From the NCBI GenBank assembly GCA_934591705.1, contig CAKTPM010000005.1, positions 1-64,000 on the forward strand: DNA of 64,000 nucleotides, read 5' to 3'. Positions 53,139-61,349 of the stretch are shown piece by piece. This DNA is from an uncultured Oscillospiraceae bacterium. GTDB lineage: Bacteria > Bacillota > Clostridia > Oscillospirales > Oscillospiraceae. The notes under the pieces were generated by a model that saw only the letters and a list, made by a program, of their open reading frames with translations, did not search any database and had not been told where the DNA came from. Position numbers and translations under genes: made by a program. Every line of letters starts with the position of its first letter. Positions within the stretch are counted from its first letter, which is position 1.

Positions 53139-53395
53139 AAAACAAAAACGCCCCGCTTTGCCATAGGGCAAAACAGGGCGAACCAAGGTCCGCGGTACCA
53201 CCTGTATTCGGGATCGCTCCCGCACTCATGGGTGCCATAACACCCTGTCCCGCTAACGGAGGACCACCGCTGCCGCTTACTTTATCCTTTCAGCGCAAAG
53301 CTCCGGGACGACTTCGGCGTTTCTGCTGAGGAGCTTGCACCGCCCGCTCCCTCTCTTCACAGCCATCCGCGCCTACTGCTTCCCTTCATCGCCGT
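53139..53395 (-). promoter_or_regulatory. T-box leader of valS
   Basis: The T-box core AGGTGGTACCGCGG lies at 53190-53203 (minus strand), followed by a terminator stem CGCCCTGTTTTGCC/GGCAAAGCGGGGCG (53149-53180) and a U-run. Upstream is a long structured stem I region. GTC within GAAGTCGTCC, in that region, could be the valine specifier but I could not fold it to be sure. Uncharged tRNA-Val should favour read-through. Confidence 0.93.
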
Positions 53396-53409
53396 AAAAT
53401 ATTGAGGTA

Positions 53410-53438
53410 AGTATAGTATGGGCCGCGGGAATTGTCAA
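53410..53438 (-). promoter_or_regulatory. SigmaA promoter for valS
   Basis: Perfect -35 TTGACA (53433-53438), 17-base spacer, -10 TATACT (53410-53415), just upstream of the T-box. Confidence 0.88.
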
Positions 53439-53538
53439 GTGGTCTTTTTCAAGACCGCTTTTCTTTTTTTCAAGGCCGCTTTGCCTTATTTTCATGCCTT
53501 TCTTTACCGTTTTTTTACAATTCGCCGGGCATAGCCAC

Positions 53539-53567
53539 TTCCCATTGGGGCGGCGGTATGGTATAGT
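53539..53567 (+). promoter_or_regulatory. Possible promoter for sdaAB-sdaAA
   Basis: A good -10 TATAGT (53562-53567) with a weak -35 TTCCCA (53539-53544) at 17 bases, about 30 bases before sdaAB. Confidence 0.4.
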
Positions 53568-53601
53568 AGCTTTACGAGAATAATAGGAGCGAGGTGTCCC
53601 T

Positions 53602-54279
53602 ATGAACATTTTTGATATGATGGGTCCCATCATGGTGGGCCCCTCCAGTTCCCACACCGCCGGCGCAGCCCGCATCGGTAAAATGGCCCGGACGCTTTTG
53701 GGGGAAAAGCCCGTCAGCGCCCGGATCCATCTCCACGGCTCCTTCGCCGAGACCGGCCGCGGCCACGGCACCGACCGGGCCATTGTGGGCGGCCTTCTGG
53801 GCATGGAGCCGGACGATATGCGCATTCCCTTCTCCTTCGACGAGGCGAAAAAGGACGGTCTCACCTTCACCATCGACAATGTGGAGCTCCGGGACGCCCA
53901 CCCCAATACCGCCCGGATCCAGCTGGACGGGGAGCACGGCGCGCACCTGGACATACAGGCCTGCTCCATAGGCGGCGGCGCCATTGAGGTCCACAAGCTG
54001 GACGGCATCGATGTGAACTTCACCGGCAACTACAACACACTGGTGGTCCGCAACCGCGATGAAAACGGCACCCTGGCTGCCGTGACCACCATCCTCAGCC
54101 AGCTGCGCATCAATGTGGGCAATATGAGCCTGTGCCGCCATAAGCGGGGCGGCGACGCGCTGATGGTCATTGAGACCGACCAGCACATCCGCCCCAGCCA
54201 AGTAGAGTTTCTCCGGGAGCTGCCCGGCGTCATCTCCGCGACCTATTACGACAAGGAGGACGAGAGCTATGGTGCTTAA
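53602..54279 (+). CDS. sdaAB: L-serine dehydratase, iron-sulfur dependent, beta subunit
   Basis: 225 residues. The N-terminal domain begins MNIFDMMGPIMVGPSSSHTAGAARIGKMA, whose SSSHTAGA segment is the family signature, and the C-terminal part is an ACT-like domain (TLAAVTTILSQLRINVGNMSLCR). Overlaps sdaAA by eleven bases. With the alpha subunit it deaminates serine to pyruvate. Confidence 0.95.
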   Translation: MNIFDMMGPIMVGPSSSHTAGAARIGKMARTLLGEKPVSARIHLHGSFAETGRGHGTDRAIVGGLLGMEPDDMRIPFSFDEAKKDGLTFTIDNVELRDAHPNTARIQLDGEHGAHLDIQACSIGGGAIEVHKLDGIDVNFTGNYNTLVVRNRDENGTLAAVTTILSQLRINVGNMSLCRHKRGGDALMVIETDQHIRPSQVEFLRELPGVISATYYDKEDESYGA

Positions 54280-55144
54280 ATCCATGAGCGAGATCTATGA
54301 GGAATGCCGGCGCAGCGGCCTGCCCTTCTGGGAGGTCATCCTGCGCTACGACATGGACGACCGTCAGGTCACCCGGGAGGAGTCCATCGGCAAGATGCTC
54401 ATCACCTGGCAGGCCATGCAGGACGCCTCTGACAGCTATACCGGCACCCGCAAGAGCGTCAGCGGCATGGTGGGCGGCGAGGGCATGCGCATGAAGCAGT
54501 ATAACCTCCGGGGCAACGGCCTGTGCAGCGGCTACATCGGCGAGGTCATGGCCGAGGCACTGTGCATGGCGGAGTCCAACGCCTGCATGCGCCGGATCGT
54601 GGCCTGCCCCACGGCGGGCTCCTGCGGCGTGATGCCGGCGGTGCTGCTGCCGCTGATGCGCCGGGAGGACATCACCCAGAAACAGATCATCGAGGCCTTC
54701 TATGTGGCCTGCGGCGTGGGTATGGTCATCGCCGACCGGGCCTGCATTGCCGGCGCCACCGGCGGCTGCCAGGCGGAGATCGGCACCGCCTCCGCCATGG
54801 CGGCGGCGGCTCTGGTGAAGCTCAAGGGCGGCAGCGATGAGCTCATCGCCCAGGCGGTGTCCATCGCCCTTTCCAATCTCATGGGCCTGGTGTGCGACCC
54901 GGTGGCCGGGCTGGTGGAGGTCCCCTGTGTCAAGCGCAATGTCATCGGCGCTCTCAACGCCGTCAGCTCCGCGGACATGGCTCTGGCGGGCATCGAATCC
55001 ATCATACCGGTGGACGAGGTCATCGACGCCATGGCGGAGGTGGGCCGCCGGATGCCGGTGGATTATAAGGAGACCGCCACCGGCGCCCTGGCCAACACGC
55101 CTACCGGCCGGGCCATCCGGGAGCGGATCTGGAGTAAAGAATAA
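54269..55144 (+). CDS. sdaAA: L-serine dehydratase, iron-sulfur dependent, alpha subunit
   Basis: 291 residues. Iron-sulfur ligands are in CPTAGSCGVMPAVLL, GATGGCQAEIGTAS and CDPVAGLVEVPCVKRN. Starts inside the end of sdaAB with an AGGAGGA site. Two-subunit clostridial type, oxygen-sensitive, which fits an anaerobe. Confidence 0.95.
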   Translation: MVLKSMSEIYEECRRSGLPFWEVILRYDMDDRQVTREESIGKMLITWQAMQDASDSYTGTRKSVSGMVGGEGMRMKQYNLRGNGLCSGYIGEVMAEALCMAESNACMRRIVACPTAGSCGVMPAVLLPLMRREDITQKQIIEAFYVACGVGMVIADRACIAGATGGCQAEIGTASAMAAAALVKLKGGSDELIAQAVSIALSNLMGLVCDPVAGLVEVPCVKRNVIGALNAVSSADMALAGIESIIPVDEVIDAMAEVGRRMPVDYKETATGALANTPTGRAIRERIWSKE

Positions 55145-55167
55145 TTCCTTTACAGAGGTTATCCCAA

Positions 55168-55839
55168 TTGAAAGAAAAAAGATTTCAACTCAAAAACTAC
55201 GCGCCCATTCTCCTGATGCTGGCCTGCGCCGCCGTTTTGGGCACCCTGCTGGGCACCGGGGTCATCTCCCTGGACACCATCCCGGAATTCGTGCAGGAAA
55301 AGCCCGTTTTGGCCTTCGCGGTGATCATGGCGCTGTATCTGGCCAAGGGGTTCTCCGGCGTCATTCTCTATAACGCGCTGGTCATCGCCGTGTCCTTGAT
55401 CTTCCCCATGTGGGCGGCGCTTTTGACCAACGCCCTGGGCACGGCGGTGGCCCTGTCGGTGTCCTACATCATGGGCAGCCGCACCAACATCAGCATAGAC
55501 GCCTTTTTGGATAAGCACCCCAAGATGAAAAAGTACTTCCGGGCCACCCAGCAGTTCGGCTTTGTGGCCTGCTTCGCCATCCACATGGCCGGGCTGAGCA
55601 TGGAGGTGCTGGGGCTGCTCTTCGGTATCATGCACATTGGCTTTTGGCGCTATCTCATCAGCTCCTGGCTTGCCATCATCCCGGGGATGGTGTGCTTTAC
55701 CATCGCGGGCAACGAGCTCTCCTTCCGCTCTCCCCTTTTCTGGATCGTGCTGGTCATCGACCTGTGCATGATGGCCTTCGGCTTCCTCTACACCAAGAAG
55801 CACATTTTGCCCAAGGCCGGAGAAAATACCGAGAGCTGA
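55168..55839 (+). CDS. VTT (DedA/TVP38-like) family membrane protein
   Basis: 223 residues from a TTG at 55168. About five or six membrane helices. A stretch ATQQFGFVACFAIHMAGLSMEVLGLLFG recalls the VTT/SNARE-associated family, in which a re-entrant loop after an arginine or glycine motif is conserved. Family assignment is moderate. It starts 23 bases after sdaAA, so it may be cotranscribed with the serine dehydratase genes. Confidence 0.7.
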   Translation: MKEKRFQLKNYAPILLMLACAAVLGTLLGTGVISLDTIPEFVQEKPVLAFAVIMALYLAKGFSGVILYNALVIAVSLIFPMWAALLTNALGTAVALSVSYIMGSRTNISIDAFLDKHPKMKKYFRATQQFGFVACFAIHMAGLSMEVLGLLFGIMHIGFWRYLISSWLAIIPGMVCFTIAGNELSFRSPLFWIVLVIDLCMMAFGFLYTKKHILPKAGENTES

Positions 55840-55862
55840 CCACTTATTTCGGATAAAACCGC

Positions 55863-55892
55863 AAAAAAAGAGCCCCTATGGGCTCTTTTTTC
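55863..55892 (+). terminator. Intrinsic terminator after the VTT gene
   Basis: Stem AAAAAGAGCCC/GGGCTCTTTTTT with a four-base loop and T-run. A-run on the other side allows some bidirectional action. Confidence 0.9.
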
Positions 55893-55902
55893 TGTTTTGC
55901 TG

Positions 55903-55931
55903 TTGCATTTTTCTTCCGCTTTGGGTATGAT
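55903..55931 (+). promoter_or_regulatory. SigmaA promoter for the LysR gene
   Basis: -35 TTGCAT (55903-55908), 17-base spacer, -10 TATGAT (55926-55931), about 55 bases before the gene. Confidence 0.7.
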
Positions 55932-55987
55932 AAGCAACACTGCAAACCGTTATATTTGATTTTAGCAGCACTGCAAAGGAGAAACCT

Positions 55988-56860
55988 ATGGAAACTGCAA
56001 GATGCAAGGCGTTTTTGGCGGCAGCGGAGCTGGGGAGCTTTTCCCGGGCCGCGGAAAAGCTCAGCTACACCGCCTCCGGCGTCAACCAGCTCATCACGGC
56101 CATGGAGAATGACTTCGGCTTCCCACTGCTCAAGCGCTCCAACAAGGGCGTTTCCCTCACATCGGAGGGGGAGACCATGCTGCCGCTGGTGCGCGCCCTG
56201 GTACACCAGGAGAGAAAGCTCTATGAGCAGGCGGCGGAGATCAGCGGCCTTGCCATCGGCCAGATCAACATCGCCTCCTACTCCTCCATCTCCACCCACT
56301 GGCTTCCTCCCGTCATCGCGGAATTCAAGAAAAAATATCCCGACATCCACATTGCCCTTATGGAGGGCGTGCGCCAGGAGGTACTGGGCTGGGTGGCGGA
56401 GGGCCACGCAGACATCGGCTTTTTAAGCGGCGGCGACGATATCGACTATGACTGGATCCCCCTGGCGGAGGATGAGATGGTGGCGGTGCTGCCGCCGCTG
56501 CATCCCCTGTCCGGCGCGGCGGCCTATCCCCTCTCCCACTGCTGTGAGGAGCGCTTCATCATGCCCGCCATGGGCAAGGACGAGGATGTGCTGGCCCTTT
56601 TCCGAAAATACGGCATTCGTCCCAACATCGTCTACTCCACCAACGAGAGCTTCTCCGCCTGGAAGATGGTGGAAAACGGCCTGGGCATCAGCATCACCAA
56701 CCGGCTGATCATGCAGGATTGGCACTGCAATGTGGTGACCCTGCCGGTGGAGCCGGCGGAGAGCATCACCCTGGGGATGATCCTCCCCTCCCTGCACCAC
56801 GCCTCCCCCGCCGTAAAGCGCTTTGTGAAGCTGGCGGAGACACGGCTGAAGAAGATATAG
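55988..56860 (+). CDS. LysR family transcriptional regulator
   Basis: 290 residues behind an AAAGGAGAAA site. N-terminal winged helix-turn-helix (CKAFLAAAELGSFSRAAEKLSYTASGVNQLITAMEND) and an effector-binding domain from about residue 90 (SISTHWLPPVIAEFKKKYPDI, ADIGFLSGGDDID). It is not divergent from its neighbours, so its target is unclear; the adjacent membrane protein or serine dehydratase genes are candidates. Confidence 0.92.
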   Translation: METARCKAFLAAAELGSFSRAAEKLSYTASGVNQLITAMENDFGFPLLKRSNKGVSLTSEGETMLPLVRALVHQERKLYEQAAEISGLAIGQINIASYSSISTHWLPPVIAEFKKKYPDIHIALMEGVRQEVLGWVAEGHADIGFLSGGDDIDYDWIPLAEDEMVAVLPPLHPLSGAAAYPLSHCCEERFIMPAMGKDEDVLALFRKYGIRPNIVYSTNESFSAWKMVENGLGISITNRLIMQDWHCNVVTLPVEPAESITLGMILPSLHHASPAVKRFVKLAETRLKKI

Positions 56861-56890
56861 GTGTAAAGCACATTTCCTATACAGCGCGGG

Positions 56891-58636
56891 TCAGCCCGCG
56901 CTGTATTTCTGTCTGAAGGCGGCGTAGGCCTGGCGGTAACCCTCACTGCTGCCCCGCAGAGCCCGCTGATTTTCGTGGATGTTTATGTTGTGCTCCGCCG
57001 TGTCCAGCACGCAGCCGGAGATGTTGGAGCAGTGGTCGGCTACCCGCTCCAGATCCGTGAGCAGATCCGACCACACGAACCCCGCGGCGGCGGAGCACTC
57101 GCCCCGCTGCAGGCGCAGGATGTGGCGGGTGCGCAGGGTCTCCTTCAAATCGTCGATGACCTGCTCCAGGGGCTCCGTCTGCCGGGCGGCGGCGGTATCC
57201 TTCTGGGAAAAAGCCAGGTAGGACAGGGTCAGAATCTCCTCCACCGCGGCCCGGAGCTTCCGGTACTCCGCCTCCGCCGGAGCGGAGAAGCGCAGCTCCT
57301 TATCCCGCAGCTCCTCCGCCGACTCCAAAATGTTCACGGCGTGGTCGGCAATGCGCTCATAGTCGCCGATGAGCTTCATATACTCCGTGGCCCGGGCACT
57401 CTCGTCCTCCCCCAGCTGGCAGCCGGTGAGCTTCACCAGGTAGCTGCCCAGGGCGTCCTCCAGGCGGTCGGTCTCGCCCTCCGCCCGGCGGATATCCTCG
57501 GCGGCGGCGCTGTCATAGGAAAGCACGCAGGCCATGCTGCGGCGCAGCGCCTCCACGGCGCACCGGGCCATGCCCTCCAGCACCCGGCGGCACTGCTCCA
57601 GCGCCAGGGCGGGGCTGCTGAGGAGGCGCTCATCCAGCTCCTCGGTCTTTTCGGGCTGCTTGCTGTCAGGGATTAGGCGGCAGACCATTTTCTCCAGCAG
57701 GCCGCTCATGGGCAGCATCAGGGCCGTGCAGAGGATATTGAACACCGAGTGGAACACCGCGATGCCCATGTAGTCGGCACTCTGGGTCAAAAGCACCGGG
57801 GCGAAAAGCGCCCGTATCAGGCAGAATACCGCCAGCCACACCGAAGCGCCGATGACATTGAAGCTCAGGTGCACCAAGGCCGCCCGGCGGGCGTTTTTAC
57901 TGGTGCCCACGGAGGATAAAAGAGCCGTGACGCAGGTGCCGATGTTCTGCCCCATGATGATGGGCACCGCTGCGCCGTAGGTAACGGCACCGGTGGAGGC
58001 CAGCGCCTGCAGGATGCCCACAGAGGCGGAGCTGGACTGGATCACCGCCGTCAGCAGGGCGCCGGCCAAAAGGCCCAGGATGGGGTTGGAGAAGACCAGG
58101 AAAAGCTCCCGGAAGCCCGGCACATCCTGAAGCCCCGACACCGCCGCGGTCATGGTCTCCATGCCCGTCATCAGCGTGGCAAAGCCCAGCAGGATCATGC
58201 CGCTGTCCTTTTTCTTGCTGCTTTTCCCTGCCATGTAGAGGGCAATGCCCGCCAGAGCCAGAACAGGCGTAAAGGAGGAGGGCTTGAGGAGGTTCATAAA
58301 GAAGTTGTCCCCGTCGATGCCCGCCATACTCAGAAGCCAGGCGGTGACGGTGGTGCCGATATTGGCGCCCATGATGACATGGATGGACTGCCGCAGGGTC
58401 ATGAGGCCGGAGTTCACGAAGCCCACCACCATCACCGTGGTGGCGGAGGAGCTCTGGATCACGGCCGTGACCCCCAGGCCCGTCAGAAGTCCCGCAAGCT
58501 TATTGGTGGTCACCCGGCTCAGGAGCACCTTCAGCCCGCTGCCGGCCCGGCGCTCCAGGGCCTGACCCATCAGGGTCATGCCGAAGAGGAAAATGCACAG
58601 TCCGCCGATCATGTGTAAAAAATCAAATACGCTCAT
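56891..58636 (-). CDS. Na/Pi cotransporter family protein with PhoU-like tail
   Basis: 581 residues. Two inverted Na/Pi-cotransporter repeats: VIQSSSATTVMVVGFVNSGLM with GANIGTTVTAWLLS, and VIQSSSASVGILQALAST with GQNIGTCVTALLSS. The C-terminal 220 residues are a helical PhoU-like domain (ATEYMKLIGDYERIADHAVNIL). Expected to take up phosphate with sodium. Two 11-bp PhoP-box repeats lie just upstream, shared with the phoP-phoR promoter. Confidence 0.92.
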   Translation of the reverse strand: MSVFDFLHMIGGLCIFLFGMTLMGQALERRAGSGLKVLLSRVTTNKLAGLLTGLGVTAVIQSSSATTVMVVGFVNSGLMTLRQSIHVIMGANIGTTVTAWLLSMAGIDGDNFFMNLLKPSSFTPVLALAGIALYMAGKSSKKKDSGMILLGFATLMTGMETMTAAVSGLQDVPGFRELFLVFSNPILGLLAGALLTAVIQSSSASVGILQALASTGAVTYGAAVPIIMGQNIGTCVTALLSSVGTSKNARRAALVHLSFNVIGASVWLAVFCLIRALFAPVLLTQSADYMGIAVFHSVFNILCTALMLPMSGLLEKMVCRLIPDSKQPEKTEELDERLLSSPALALEQCRRVLEGMARCAVEALRRSMACVLSYDSAAAEDIRRAEGETDRLEDALGSYLVKLTGCQLGEDESARATEYMKLIGDYERIADHAVNILESAEELRDKELRFSAPAEAEYRKLRAAVEEILTLSYLAFSQKDTAAARQTEPLEQVIDDLKETLRTRHILRLQRGECSAAAGFVWSDLLTDLERVADHCSNISGCVLDTAEHNINIHENQRALRGSSEGYRQAYAAFRQKYSAG

Positions 58637-58709
58637 AGCTCTCTCCCGTTTTTCTCTCAGATTACACTCCCAGCGTACCGTTTTAATATCAAATGCGCCA
58701 TCCTTACTT

Positions 58710-58729
58710 TGTAAAATCTATGTAAAATC
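58710..58729 (-). promoter_or_regulatory. PhoP-box direct repeats upstream of the Na/Pi cotransporter
   Basis: GATTTTACA occurs twice on the minus strand (58721-58729 and 58710-58718), 11 bases apart, about one helical turn, as in Gram-positive PhoP boxes. The same 9-mer pair precedes the phoP-like gene. Confidence 0.75.
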
Positions 58730-58758
58730 GAAAAAGCGGGAGCCGCGCTCCCGCTTTT
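58728..58758 (-). terminator. Intrinsic terminator after the sensor kinase gene
   Basis: Stem AAAAGCGGGAGC/GCTCCCGCTTTT with a short U-run on the minus strand, next to the Pho box of the following gene. Confidence 0.8.
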
Positions 58759-58771
58759 CTCTATTGCTTTT

Positions 58772-60115
58772 TTATCGGTTGGGCAGCGTCACGGTGAATA
58801 CCGTGCCCTCCCCCACCCGGCTTTCCAGCTCGATTTTTCCCCGGTGGATCATCACGGCATGCTTGACGATGGAGAGCCCCAGGCCCGTGCCGCCCACCTC
58901 CTTGCTGCGGCTCTTATCCACCCGATAGAACCGCTCGAAGATGCGCTCTCTGTCCTCCTGGGGGATGCCGATGCCGGTGTCCCGGACCCGCAGCACTGTG
59001 CTCTCCGGCCCGGGCTGCACGCTCAGATCCACCCGTCCCCCTACCCGGTTATACTTGATGGCATTGTCACACAGGTCGTAGATGATGCTGTAGAGCATCT
59101 GGGGGATGCCCCGTATCGGCGCCGCCGTGCCCTGGAGGGTCAGCTTCACCTGCCGGTCCGCCGCCGCCGGCTCCAAGCTGTCCACGGCGTTTTGGGCGAT
59201 GCGGTAGAGGTCACAGTCCTCCCGGGGCACATCCGCCGCACCGCCGTCGAGCTTCGTAAGGTCGATGATGTCCCCCACCAGCTGGGTCATGCGCTGGGCC
59301 TCCCGGCGGATCTTCCCGGCAAAGGGGCGCACATCCTGGGGCTCCACCATGCCGGTCTCCAGGAGCTCAGCATAGCCGGAGATGGCGTGGAGAGGCGTTT
59401 TCAGCTCATGGGAGGCGTTGGCGGTGAACTCCTGCCGGATGCGGGAGGTCTCCTCGAGCTTAACCCGATCTCGGCGCAGCTCCACCTGCTGGGCGGCCAT
59501 GCGCCGCAGAAGGGGCTCCACCTCCGCCAGCTCCTCCTTGTCCATATACGCCTCGGGCCGCTCGGGGTCGATGGCGTTGATAGGGGCCACGATATGCTTG
59601 GAGAGCCGCGCAGCCAAAAAGAAGGAGACGCCCAGGGCCACGAAGATCACGATGGCGATGGGCTGGGCAAAGCCCAGGAGGAGCGTCCAGAGGGTGATCT
59701 GGGCCCCGGAGAGGCGCACCACCGTGCCGTCCGGCAGCCGCTGGGCGGCATAGTAGAGCTTTTCCGCCAGGGTGGCGGAGAAGCGGCTGGATTCGCCGAA
59801 GCCGCTCTCCAGGGCCTCTTGGACCTCCTGACGCTCCAGGTGGTTCTCCATGGCGGCGGAGTCCGCCTGGGTGTCATAGAGCACCCGGCCGTCGGCGGCG
59901 ATCCAGGTGATGCGGTAGCGGCCGATGTCCAGGTTCCGGAGGTAGGAAAGTCCCCCCTGCTCCACGCCCCGGGCCGCCATGTGAGTCTCCACCCGCAGCT
60001 GCTGGGTCTGCACGCCGGAAAAATAGCGGTAGCTGACCCCCATGATGAAAAGGAGCGAGGCGAAAAGCACTGTCAGCGCCACCAGCCAAATGGAATGAAA
60101 TATCTTTTTGCTCAT
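58772..60115 (-). CDS. phoR: Sensor histidine kinase, PhoR-like
   Basis: 447 residues. Two membrane helices (about 10-28 and 140-165) flank an extracytoplasmic domain (AADGRVLYDTQADSAAMENH). Histidine box FTANASHELKTPLHAISGY at about 240-258, then N (YDLCDNAIKYN), G1 (RVRDTGIGIPQ) and G2 (GGTGLGLSIVKHA) boxes. Overlaps the response regulator (ATGA). The Pho-box repeats suggest it senses phosphate status. Confidence 0.9.
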   Translation of the reverse strand: MSKKIFHSIWLVALTVLFASLLFIMGVSYRYFSGVQTQQLRVETHMAARGVEQGGLSYLRNLDIGRYRITWIAADGRVLYDTQADSAAMENHLERQEVQEALESGFGESSRFSATLAEKLYYAAQRLPDGTVVRLSGAQITLWTLLLGFAQPIAIVIFVALGVSFFLAARLSKHIVAPINAIDPERPEAYMDKEELAEVEPLLRRMAAQQVELRRDRVKLEETSRIRQEFTANASHELKTPLHAISGYAELLETGMVEPQDVRPFAGKIRREAQRMTQLVGDIIDLTKLDGGAADVPREDCDLYRIAQNAVDSLEPAAADRQVKLTLQGTAAPIRGIPQMLYSIIYDLCDNAIKYNRVGGRVDLSVQPGPESTVLRVRDTGIGIPQEDRERIFERFYRVDKSRSKEVGGTGLGLSIVKHAVMIHRGKIELESRVGEGTVFTVTLPNR

Positions 60116-60786
60116 ACCGCCGCCTCCAGCTTATAACCCACGCCCCACACCGTGCGTATCTGCCCGCCGCAGCGGCCCAGCTTGGTTCGCAGGGTGCCGA
60201 TGTGCACATCTACCGTGCGGCTCTCGCCGATGAAGTCGGCCCCCCATACGGAGGACAAAAGGGCCTCCCGGGTAAATACCTGCCCCGGCGAGCGCATCAG
60301 CAGGTGCAGCAGATCATATTCCTTCAGCGTAAGGAGCACACTCTGCCCCGCCGCCGTGACCGAGTGGCGGCCGGGGTCCAGGGTGATATCGCCGCAGTGC
60401 AGGGCCACCGGCTCCTCCGCCGGTCTTGCCCGGCGCAGCACCGCCTTGATGCGGGAGACCATCTCCATCATGCCGAAGGGCTTGCAAAGATAATCGTCCG
60501 CCCCCAGGTCCAGGCCGGAGACCTTGTCGTACTCCGTGCCCTTGGCCGTGGCCATGATGACGGGGATGTCCCGGGTATCGGCGGCGGCCCGGAGCTTTTG
60601 CAGGACGGTGATGCCGTCCTCTCCGGGCAGCATGATGTCCAGCAGGATAAGCTCCGGCTTTTGGGTGTCCATGGCCGCCCAAAACGCCCCGCTCTCGGCG
60701 AAGCCGCAGGCCGCAAAGCCCGCCATTTTCAATGTATACAGCATCAGCTCCCGGATGCTGCTCTCGTCCTCTACGCAATAGATCAT
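60112..60786 (-). CDS. phoP: OmpR/PhoB-family response regulator
   Basis: 224 residues from ATG 60786. A longer start at 60816 would overlap the -10 element. Receiver domain: acidic DESS near the N-terminus, phospho-accepting LILLDIMLPGEDG and AKGTEYDKVSGLDLGADDYLCKPF; C-terminal winged helix (LTLKEYDLLHLLMRSPGQVFTREALLSSVWG, RTVDVHIGTLRTKLG). Partner of the kinase and probably autoregulated through the repeats upstream. Confidence 0.93.
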   Translation of the reverse strand: MIYCVEDESSIRELMLYTLKMAGFAACGFAESGAFWAAMDTQKPELILLDIMLPGEDGITVLQKLRAAADTRDIPVIMATAKGTEYDKVSGLDLGADDYLCKPFGMMEMVSRIKAVLRRARPAEEPVALHCGDITLDPGRHSVTAAGQSVLLTLKEYDLLHLLMRSPGQVFTREALLSSVWGADFIGESRTVDVHIGTLRTKLGRCGGQIRTVWGVGYKLEAAV

Positions 60787-60814
60787 TCGGGCTTTTCCCC
60801 CTTTCTTTGGCTCC

Positions 60815-60872
60815 ATTATAAGCCGGATGTGTAAATCTGTACACCCGTCTTTTGTAAAATCCGTGTAAAATC
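60815..60872 (-). promoter_or_regulatory. phoP promoter with PhoP-box repeats
   Basis: -10 TATAAT (60815-60820), 17-base spacer, -35 TGTACA (60838-60843). Upstream on the minus strand GATTTTACA occurs at 60864-60872 and 60853-60861 (11 bases apart), and a related GATTTACA at 60830-60837 falls two repeat lengths further. Fits autoregulation by PhoP. Confidence 0.78.
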
Positions 60873-61084
60873 ACAGCATGCTCCACCGACGGTGTTTACA
60901 AAGCAAAATTTATGTGGGGCGTATCCCCCCACACATCCAGCGATATAAAAGCCCTTCGGCAGCAGTCGGGGTTTTTCTATGTGAAAGACATGCATAAGTG
61001 ATCAAAATCAAGATAAGAGAAGTGAAAGGGACACCAGCCGCATTTTGCTTGCGAACCTCTCTATGACCCGCTTTGTGACTATCT
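60873..61084. other. Intergenic region at the left edge of the AT-rich island
   Basis: No convincing gene. It holds a hairpin TGTGGGG/CCCCACA (60912-60933) and a terminator-like stem near 60948-60978 (AAAGCCCTTCGGC...) resembling the terminator after tRNA-Gln at the right edge. Minus-strand codons over 61000-61080 would read HREVRKQNAAGVPFTS, a phrase I recall from spurious frames near mobile elements in gut Firmicutes; that memory is not firm. Confidence 0.4.
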
Positions 61085-61118
61085 AAGTATTGATAACTCA
61101 ATACTTAAGTGCTATAAT
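61085..61118 (+). promoter_or_regulatory. Promoter with palindromic operator for the HTH-methyltransferase operon
   Basis: -35 TTGATA (61090-61095), 17-base spacer, -10 TATAAT (61113-61118). A perfect 9-bp inverted repeat, AAGTATTGA (61085-61093) and TCAATACTT (61098-61106), overlaps the -35, an ideal site for repression by the HTH protein encoded next. Confidence 0.8.
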
Positions 61119-61142
61119 TTTATGTAGAAGGGTGGTGCATTT

Positions 61143-61346
61143 ATGGCGTTTTCTTATAAGCCGCTTTGGAAACTCTTAATTGACCGGGATATGACAAAAA
61201 AACAGTTGATGCAAGAAACTTGCATTTCAAAATCAACCATGGATAAAATGGCTCAGGGCAAGCATGTTTCCATGGATGTTTTAGATCGGATTTGTTCCTG
61301 CTTGCATTGTAAAATTGAAAGTGTAATTGAACACTCGGAAGGATAA
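61143..61346 (+). CDS. Cro/C1-type HTH regulator
   Basis: 67 residues. Helix-turn-helix at about 18-45 (MTKKQLMQETCISKSTMDKMAQG), then a capping helix. Directly upstream of the methyltransferase gene (3-base gap) and downstream of a palindromic operator. Base composition is AT-richer than the chromosome around it. Likely controls the methyltransferase to balance restriction and modification. Confidence 0.85.
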   Translation: MAFSYKPLWKLLIDRDMTKKQLMQETCISKSTMDKMAQGKHVSMDVLDRICSCLHCKIESVIEHSEG

Positions 61347-61349
61347 ATA

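Noticed and set aside
50417..53329. A 970-codon plus-strand open frame
   Set aside because: Antisense shadow of valS and its T-box; no ribosome site or domain.
60910..61101. 63-codon minus-strand frame reading HREVRKQNAAGVPFTS
   Set aside because: No ribosome site, it spans hairpins and a terminator-like stem, and looks like a spurious frame or remnant. Kept only as a note for the intergenic region.
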